Shown one piece after another: positions 7,827-12,061 of a DNA stretch of 12,061 bases (positions are counted from its first letter, which is position 1; each line of letters starts with the position of its first letter). The notes beneath the pieces are model-generated. The model saw only the letters and a program-made list of their open reading frames with translations, was not told the origin of the DNA and made no database searches. This DNA is from Paracoccaceae bacterium (GTDB lineage: Bacteria > Pseudomonadota > Alphaproteobacteria > Rhodobacterales > Rhodobacteraceae), in the NCBI GenBank assembly GCA_019090405.1, contig JAHRVZ010000228.1:1-12061 (forward strand). Reading direction: 5' to 3'. The translations under genes were made by a program, and so were the position numbers.

Positions 7827-8588
7827 CTAGCGGCTGGTGGGCAGAGCTGAAAGAACCGGGTTCTCTAGTTCGCGTTTCAGTTTGCGTACCATTGCGGCCT
7901 CATAGTCTTTGAAACCAAGGGCGGTTTCTACAAAGGCGTCGGGACCAAGAATAACCATGGCTTTGAAATATCCCACTAACTCACCGATCTCAGTCTGGCG
8001 TTGATCACTTGTTTCGTCGGCATCAGCCGCGATAACCAGCGCGTTGATCGTTAAAGAACGAGCATCCATAGAGCCGCGTACATCACGCGGATGAGGCCCG
8101 TTATTGTTTTTACCATCTCCGGAAATATCAAGCGTGTGTTTCCAGCACCCTTTTTGCCTGGCCAAAAGCGATTGGCCGTGCATCATCGCTGTGCCAAGGG
8201 CGGTGCCCGCGCCTCCGGGGTCGCGTTTGGTGCGGTCCAGACGGGTGGCAATTTGCAGTAGCGTGGGTTCATCTGTAATTGCAGTCCAGTTTAGCAACAG
8301 GCGCTGATAACTTGGTGAACTCCATTCGAAAATCGCCAGATGAACCGGGTTCGAGGGCATCGCAATGAGAGCCTGCACCACTTCGGGATGGCGAAGGGCT
8401 GCCGCAAGACCACTAAGTTGCAGACGATATTCACGACTGTCTACTGAACCCGAGACATCCAAGGCCAAAACCAACGCCTGACGACAGGAAGAATGAGCCT
8501 GAGACTGAGATTGGGCGTGACTGGAAAAAGATATCAACAACAAAACTGCACTAGCAAATACAAACTGCGATATGCTGCGGCCGCTCAT
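7827..8588 (-). CDS. Secreted DUF1194 protein with von Willebrand A-type domain (second copy)
   Basis: A 253-residue exported protein. Residues 1-25 form a signal peptide (hydrophobic VFASAVLLLISF, cleavage probably after SHA), followed by a Ser/Gln-rich stretch to about 34. The rest is a DUF1194 domain, a bacterial relative of von Willebrand factor A. The metal-binding MIDAS residues are complete: DVSGS (Asp44, Ser46, Ser48), a threonine in GTALG (Thr129) and the aspartates of DISGDGKNN (154-158). Only two cysteines occur, Cys35 and Cys148, at positions matching the two cysteines of the neighbouring paralogue, suggesting a conserved periplasmic disulfide. The function of DUF1194 is unknown; a metal-dependent binding role is inferred from the fold. 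The ATG overlaps the TGA of the upstream paralogue (ATGA, 8585-8588). Confidence 0.88.
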   Translation of the reverse strand: MSGRSISQFVFASAVLLLISFSSHAQSQSQAHSSCRQALVLALDVSGSVDSREYRLQLSGLAAALRHPEVVQALIAMPSNPVHLAIFEWSSPSYQRLLLNWTAITDEPTLLQIATRLDRTKRDPGGAGTALGTAMMHGQSLLARQKGCWKHTLDISGDGKNNNGPHPRDVRGSMDARSLTINALVIAADADETSDQRQTEIGELVGYFKAMVILGPDAFVETALGFKDYEAAMVRKLKRELENPVLSALPTSR

Positions 8589-9301
8589 CCGGGGTGCACA
8601 GCGGACGATGTGTCCAGCGCGCCTGTCATTGTCACTGACAATTCACGTTCGAGTTTACGCCGCATCGCGCGTTCATAATCATCAAACCCTTGCGCCACCT
8701 CAAGAAATGCACCGGGGCCATGCAGAACCTGGCTAAGGTAATAATCAATCAGATTAGCTTTGTCTTCAAAATCAGCGGCATTGACCACCATACCATTCAC
8801 CGTGACATCAGAAAACGGGAATTCACTATACGCGCTGGAGGGGGCAAAACCGTCGTTGTTTTCTCCGTCGCCGGCCATGTCAAGCGTTTGGTGCAAACAG
8901 TTCGGTCCTCGATCAAGAACTCCGGCTGCATATCCCAGCGCATATCCCATTGACGTGGGATAATCGTCGGCGGTGCGCTTTGAGCGGCCAATGATCGTGG
9001 CCACATCCAATAAATGTGACGGGTTTTCGATCAGACGCCAATCAAGCAGCATTTTCTGGTTATAACGTCCGCTCCATTCAAAAACAGCCAGCGCAACCGG
9101 CGAGGGGGTCGAGAAAAAAGCGCGCTGAACTTCGGGTGCGATCAAAGCGGCAGCCAGACCGCCGCGTTGCAACGCATCCTCGCCCGCATCAACGGAAGAA
9201 GACACATCCAACGCCAAAACCAATGCCAGACGACAATCAGATGCCGCCGCCGGGACAGTGCCAAGCGCCAATGCAGCAAAAAAGAGCAAGCGGATTACCA
9301 A
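8585..9301 (-). CDS. Secreted DUF1194 protein with von Willebrand A-type domain (first copy)
   Basis: A 238-residue exported paralogue of the next gene. The signal peptide is residues 1-20 (VIRLLFFAALALGTVPAAA, cleavage after AAA). MIDAS residues are complete: DVSSS (Asp32, Ser34, Ser36), Thr116 in PTSMG, and DMAGDGENND (141-150). The two cysteines, Cys23 and Cys135, match those of the paralogue. The C-terminal block GFDDYERAMRRKLEREL is shared with GFKDYEAAMVRKLKREL in the other copy. The start appears to be TTG at 9301: no ATG or GTG fits upstream before the glyoxalase frame, and this start gives an ideal signal peptide. It overlaps the glyoxalase stop codon (TTGGTAA, 9295-9301), so low-level coupled initiation is likely. 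An alternative TTG at 9289 would trim the charged n-region. Confidence 0.86.
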   Translation of the reverse strand: MVIRLLFFAALALGTVPAAASDCRLALVLALDVSSSVDAGEDALQRGGLAAALIAPEVQRAFFSTPSPVALAVFEWSGRYNQKMLLDWRLIENPSHLLDVATIIGRSKRTADDYPTSMGYALGYAAGVLDRGPNCLHQTLDMAGDGENNDGFAPSSAYSEFPFSDVTVNGMVVNAADFEDKANLIDYYLSQVLHGPGAFLEVAQGFDDYERAMRRKLERELSVTMTGALDTSSAVHPG

Positions 9302-9723
9302 TGGCCTGTATTTCCCATGCTGCTCCAGGGTTCGGCAAGAGCAAGACTATCGCCGTTTTGCAGCAGCTCGATCGAGATATTGTCAGGAGATCGGACAAAC
9401 GCCATATGCCCGTCATGCGGAGGGCGGTTGATTGTGACGCCATTGTCCATAAGGCGCTGGCAAGTCTCATAAATGTTGTCGACGCCATAGGCCAGATGGC
9501 CAAAATGACGGCTGTCGCCGGGCAATCCGTCATCGCCATCCCAGTTATATGTCAGTTCAACCGGGCAATCTTGCTGATCAGGGGGCGCCAGAAAAACTAA
9601 TGTGAACCGACCCGCTTCGTGATCTATCCGACGGGTGATCTTCAGGCCCAAAAGTTCAAAAAATGCGATGGATTTGTCCAGATCCTTGACCCGAACCATC
9701 GTGTGTAAATATTTAACGGTCAT
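9295..9723 (-). CDS. gloA: Lactoylglutathione lyase (glyoxalase I)
   Basis: A 142-residue cytoplasmic enzyme that isomerises the methylglyoxal-glutathione hemithioacetal to S-lactoylglutathione. It has two beta-alpha-beta-beta-beta modules of the VOC superfamily. The four metal ligands are recognisable: His7 (KYLHTMVRV), Glu57 (PVELTYNW), His76 (FGHLAYGVDN) and Glu119 (ISIELLQ), spaced as in E. coli GloA. Length fits the short Ni/Co-type bacterial enzymes. GGGAG lies 7 bases before the ATG at 9723; longer in-frame starts further upstream run into the thyX promoter region and lack family similarity. The stop codon overlaps the start of the first DUF1194 gene, making gloA the leading gene of a three-gene overlapping operon. 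The C-terminal tail SSMGNTGHW is longer than in E. coli GloA. Confidence 0.93.
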   Translation of the reverse strand: MTVKYLHTMVRVKDLDKSIAFFELLGLKITRRIDHEAGRFTLVFLAPPDQQDCPVELTYNWDGDDGLPGDSRHFGHLAYGVDNIYETCQRLMDNGVTINRPPHDGHMAFVRSPDNISIELLQNGDSLALAEPWSSMGNTGHW

Positions 9724-9873
9724 ATTCGTGCTCCCGCGTTGATCGGCAAAGTCAACAATAGCGGGCTGCACAGCCGAGTCGAGGTGTTCTGGTCTTTTGC
9801 TATTTTGTGCCGAAGCTACTGACTGTTGAAAGCGCGGTCCAAAAAAATGCTGCGAGTGCACCGCATATAGCTG

Positions 9874-9902
9874 TTTCTCAAATCGGACTTGCTAGATATA
9901 GT
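9874..9902 (+). promoter_or_regulatory. Candidate promoter of thyX
   Basis: TATAGT (9897-9902) matches the -10 consensus at 5 of 6 positions. TTTCTC (9874-9879), 17 bases upstream, matches -35 at 3 of 6. Transcription would start near 9909, about 28 bases before the thyX ATG. This also argues against a longer thyX frame starting at TTG 9889. Confidence 0.4.
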
Positions 9903-9936
9903 GGTGATCGACTCATCTACCAAAAAGGATCGTCCA

Positions 9937-10845
9937 ATGTCGCTGTCGCCCGAGCAACAAGCTGAAATTGATGAACTTCGCAGCAACCCGCAGCCGACTC
10001 TGCGCGCTGTTGCGCCCGGAATCGAGGCGCATTTATACAAGGCACGCCAGGTTCTGGATCATGGGTTTGTGCGTGTTGTCGACTATATGGGCGACGACGC
10101 GGCGATTTGTCAGGCCGCCCGCGTGTCCTATGGGCGCGGGACCAAATCGGTGCAGAATGACGAAGGGCTGATCCGATATTTGATGCGGCACTGGCATTCG
10201 ACACCGTTTGAAATGTGCGAAATCAAACTGCATGTGAAGCTGCCGGTATTTGTCGCCCGCCAGTGGATTCGTCATCGAACCGCCAACGTCAATGAATACT
10301 CGGCCCGATATTCCATACTGGATCGCGAGTTTTACATTCCGGCTCCGGATCATGTGGCGGCGCAATCCGAGATCAACAATCAGGGCCGGGGTGCCGCACT
10401 TGAGGGCGAAGAGGCCGCCCGTGTCCTTGAAATTCTCAAGTCGGATTCCAACCGCGCCTATGACAATTACGAGTCGATGATTTCACAGGACGATCAACAA
10501 GGATTGGCGCGCGAACTTGCAAGAATGAACCTTCCTGCAAATATTTACACGCAATGGTACTGGAAGGTCGATTTGCACAATCTGTTCCATTTCCTGCGTT
10601 TGCGGGCGGATTCCCATGCGCAGTACGAAATTCGCGTCTATGCGGATGCGATTTGTGACATGGTCGCTGACTGGGTGCCTTTCGCCTATCGTGCGTTTTC
10701 AGATTATCAATTGGGCGGCACCCAACTATCTGCCGCAGCACTTGATTGCGTACGGCGCTTGGTCAAAGGCGAGGCCGTCGCGCAGGAAGACTCTGGCATG
10801 TCCGCGCGCGAATGGCGCGAATTTCAAGAAACCGTCGGATCGTAG
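9937..10845 (+). CDS. thyX: Flavin-dependent thymidylate synthase ThyX
   Basis: A 302-residue FAD-dependent enzyme that methylates dUMP to dTMP using methylenetetrahydrofolate and NADPH. The signature RHR-X7-S is perfect: RHRTANVNEYS at 112-122. Flanking conserved features are FVARQWIRHRT, the QAARVSYGRGTK segment (59-70) and HWHSTPFE (85-92). Downstream, MNLPANIYTQWYWKVDLHNLFHFLRLR supplies the dUMP and FAD contacts of the C-terminal half. AAGGA ends 7 bases before the ATG at 9937. The protein is longer than the roughly 220-250 residues of Thermotoga ThyX, with extra N-terminal sequence (1-30) and a C-terminal tail. Use of ThyX implies that a classical ThyA may be absent, which cannot be tested from this window. 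Confidence 0.95.
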   Translation: MSLSPEQQAEIDELRSNPQPTLRAVAPGIEAHLYKARQVLDHGFVRVVDYMGDDAAICQAARVSYGRGTKSVQNDEGLIRYLMRHWHSTPFEMCEIKLHVKLPVFVARQWIRHRTANVNEYSARYSILDREFYIPAPDHVAAQSEINNQGRGAALEGEEAARVLEILKSDSNRAYDNYESMISQDDQQGLARELARMNLPANIYTQWYWKVDLHNLFHFLRLRADSHAQYEIRVYADAICDMVADWVPFAYRAFSDYQLGGTQLSAAALDCVRRLVKGEAVAQEDSGMSAREWREFQETVGS

Positions 10846-10869
10846 CAAGTGAATTCGCGCAGTGGCGTT

Positions 10870-10891
10870 CGCCCCGACATTTGCCGGGGCG
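10870..10891. terminator. Hairpin between convergent thyX and csp
   Basis: CGCCCCG (10870-10876) and CGGGGCG (10885-10891) form a perfect 7-base-pair stem around an 8-base loop, 24 bases after the thyX stop. No T-run follows, so it is a G/C-strong hairpin of the kind common at gene ends in high-GC alphaproteobacteria. It probably works for both converging transcripts. Confidence 0.6.
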
Positions 10892-10908
10892 ATGCTAAAA
10901 CAATATGG

Positions 10909-11115
10909 TCAAAGAGGTGTTATTGCAGAGGCCATTTCGCGCCCGTCGCGGCCTTCTTCGAGGTCATAAGACACTTTTTGATCATCAGCGAGCCCGGTCA
11001 GACCCGATTTTTCAACGGCTGAGATATGAACGAACACATCTTTGCCACCATCGTCGGGTGCGATAAATCCGTACCCTTTGGTTGTATTGAACCACTTCAC
11101 GGTGCCATTTGGCAT
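10909..11115 (-). CDS. Cold shock domain protein, CspA family
   Basis: A 68-residue single cold-shock domain (OB-fold) that binds single-stranded RNA and DNA and can act as an RNA chaperone or antiterminator. RNP1 is KGYGFIAP (13-20) and RNP2 is VFVHI (27-31), both intact, with Trp8 and the aromatic residues of the binding face in place. Length is standard. GGGAG at 11125-11129 lies 9 bases before the ATG. The upstream spacer of about 215 bases to the next divergent gene holds a small hairpin and a weak candidate promoter. Whether it is induced by cold or is constitutive cannot be told from the sequence. Confidence 0.95.
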   Translation of the reverse strand: MPNGTVKWFNTTKGYGFIAPDDGGKDVFVHISAVEKSGLTGLADDQKVSYDLEEGRDGREMASAITPL

Positions 11116-11147
11116 GATCCGCGTCTCCCTATATTACTTACTACTAT

Positions 11148-11163
11148 CCCGGTTATTTCCGGG
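11148..11163. promoter_or_regulatory. Small hairpin in the csp leader
   Basis: CCCGG-TTATTT-CCGGG gives a 5-base-pair G/C stem with a 6-base loop, located 33-48 bases upstream of the csp ATG. A weak promoter candidate further upstream on the minus strand (TTGGGA 11212-11207, N16, TATGGT 11190-11185) would place it inside the transcribed leader. It may influence leader stability or translation. Confidence 0.3.
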
Positions 11164-11330
11164 GCTTGGCTTGAAACAACAAGAACCATATACACCTAGC
11201 GCAATGTCCCAAATGAGCGATTCATAGCAGTTTCACATGTCAAATTCGCACGGTCGGTTCAAAAATCAAGCGCGAGACACAGAGATTCGGCTTTGTTGGG
11301 GCCAAATTGTCGCAGTTTGGGAGCGAATAT

Positions 11331-11648
11331 ATGCTGATTTACGGCCTTAAAACCTGCGATACGTGCCGTAAGGTAAGGAAAACATTGCCATTGGCGGAAT
11401 TTGTCGATGTCCGAGAGAAAAATGTACCTTTAGAGGTGATGTTGGCTGGAATTACCCAATTTGGCACCGCTTTTGTAAACACAAGGTCCACAACCTGGCG
11501 AGGATTGTCCGAAGTTGAACAAAGCCGCCAACCCATGGATTTGTTGCGCGATCACCCGGCTTTGATGAAACGTCCGCTGATTGTTGATGGTGAAAAAATG
11601 TACCTGGGATGGGGCACTGAAACGCGCGCGGCCCTTGGCGTGTCGTGA
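11331..11648 (+). CDS. ArsC/Spx-family thioredoxin-fold protein (YffB-like)
   Basis: A 105-residue protein of the ArsC/Spx/YffB thioredoxin-fold family. It opens with LIYGLKTCDTCRKVRK, where Cys9 is the nucleophile position and Cys12 makes a CxxC. The family-typical NTRSTTWRGL (50-59) follows, then the cis-proline loop MKRPLIVDG (79-87). Members are either glutathione-dependent arsenate reductases or uncharacterised reductases. There are no arsenic resistance genes nearby and the CxxC is unlike classical ArsC, so arsenate reduction should not be assumed. GGGAG at 11319-11323 is 7 bases before the ATG at 11331; the frame extends upstream to a TTG at 11307 without support. It is followed after 40 bases by a small membrane protein gene on the same strand. 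Confidence 0.87.
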   Translation: MLIYGLKTCDTCRKVRKTLPLAEFVDVREKNVPLEVMLAGITQFGTAFVNTRSTTWRGLSEVEQSRQPMDLLRDHPALMKRPLIVDGEKMYLGWGTETRAALGVS

Positions 11649-11688
11649 TTGTACCCTTATGTGGCAGTGACACGTTGAAAGGTTAAAC

Positions 11689-12057
11689 ATGCGCAACGCA
11701 GCACTTACATTGGGCGTCATTGCCGGGGTCTTTGGCATGATCGTCGGTTTCTTTAGTTACGGATACACCGTCGCCATTCAGGAGTTTGGCGAGATTGACG
11801 GGCTGGCCGAGCAGGTCGCCAACGTCAACCTGATCCGAAGCATGGCAGTAATTGCACCGATATTGGCCATAGCGGGTGGCGCTATGGCACGTTCACGGGC
11901 GCTTTGGGGTGGGATTCTGCTGCTGCTTTCGGCGGCGGGCATGTATTACGCCTTTGGTATTGGCCTGTTCACCATATTCCCAGTTACGTTCGCAATGGTT
12001 GCCGGCGTGCTGGCAATAGCTGCTGGCAAGCCGGACGAACCCAAAGCGCATTTCTAG
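11689..12057 (+). CDS. Small four-helix integral membrane protein, unknown function
   Basis: A 122-residue protein with four predicted transmembrane helices at about 5-27, 52-68, 70-89 and 91-112. A short extramembrane loop with acidic residues (EFGEIDGLAEQ, 32-42) follows the first helix, and the C-terminus is polar (GKPDEPKAHF). The arrangement resembles small DUF4064-like membrane proteins, but I cannot assign a family with confidence. There are no cysteines or obvious catalytic residues. GAAAGG lies 6 bases before the ATG. The gene is 40 bases downstream of the ArsC-like gene with no obvious terminator between, so they may share a transcript. The stop codon is four bases before the window end. 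Confidence 0.8.
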   Translation: MRNAALTLGVIAGVFGMIVGFFSYGYTVAIQEFGEIDGLAEQVANVNLIRSMAVIAPILAIAGGAMARSRALWGGILLLLSAAGMYYAFGIGLFTIFPVTFAMVAGVLAIAAGKPDEPKAHF

Positions 12058-12061
12058 GTTA

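Noticed and set aside
9016..9600. Plus-strand open frame of 194 codons opposite gloA and the first DUF1194 gene
   Set aside because: Antisense to two clear genes, Lys/Arg/Gln/Pro-rich with no recognisable fold and no ribosome binding site of note.
9738..9754. TTGAT...GTCAA dyad upstream of gloA considered as a second FNR box
   Set aside because: The half-sites are separated by 7 bases instead of the 4 required for FNR-family binding.
9724..9861. 46-residue N-terminal extension of glyoxalase I
   Set aside because: The extension has no family similarity, while the ATG at 9723 has a good ribosome binding site and gives the usual length.
11238..11243. Perfect TTGACA hexamer on the minus strand upstream of csp
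   Set aside because: No -10-like hexamer occurs at 16-18 bases downstream of it, so it is not supported as a promoter.
11331..11648. Annotating the ArsC-like gene as arsenate reductase
   Set aside because: There is no ars operon context and the CxxC form fits uncharacterised Spx/YffB-like members; the specific activity is not supported.

Overview
The window looks like a chromosomal segment from an alphaproteobacterium, most likely a marine member of the Rhodobacteraceae (Roseobacter group). This rests on the kinds of proteins seen (LdtR-like MarR regulator, DUF1194 pair, ThyX instead of ThyA, alphaproteobacterial aspartate aminotransferase). It is also supported by the G/C-rich hairpin plus 'GGAAGTATTTTTG' spacer element between convergent genes at 4702-4759. 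No database search was possible, so the taxonomic call is inference. The genes are tightly packed, with no gene-free stretch above about 215 bases. I see no rRNA, tRNA, CRISPR array, transposase or phage gene.

Layout. 1-1453, minus strand: an epoxide-hydrolase-like alpha/beta hydrolase followed, with a 4-base ATGA overlap, by a glutathione S-transferase cut by the window edge. 1667-2551, plus: polyphosphate kinase 2, with a near-perfect FNR-type box centred 41.5 bases upstream of the inferred transcription start. 2544-3212, minus: a DUF2461 protein that converges on and overlaps ppk2 by 8 bases. 3332-4693, plus: a MATE efflux pump. 4757-6386, minus: class I aspartate (possibly aspartate/prephenate) aminotransferase and a small unknown protein in one operon. 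6477-7702, plus: an XRE-type regulator overlapping the succinate dehydrogenase assembly factor sdhE by 4 bases, then an LdtR-like MarR regulator. 7827-9723, minus: glyoxalase I and two paralogous secreted DUF1194 (von Willebrand A-like) proteins, all three genes overlapping. 9937-10845, plus: flavin-dependent thymidylate synthase. 10909-11115, minus: cold shock protein. 11331-12057, plus: an ArsC/Spx-like thioredoxin-fold protein and a small four-helix membrane protein.

How it fits together. Most of the window is housekeeping or stress metabolism: thymidylate and amino acid synthesis, methylglyoxal and xenobiotic detoxification, polyphosphate and energy balance, succinate dehydrogenase maturation, cold shock. 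I did not find a clearly new multi-gene system. The parts most worth following are the gloA-DUF1194-DUF1194 overlapping operon, the FNR-type site at ppk2, and the divergent aspC/XRE promoter. In that promoter an inverted repeat covers a good candidate aspC promoter, next to a DNA-binding protein gene that is coupled to sdhE.
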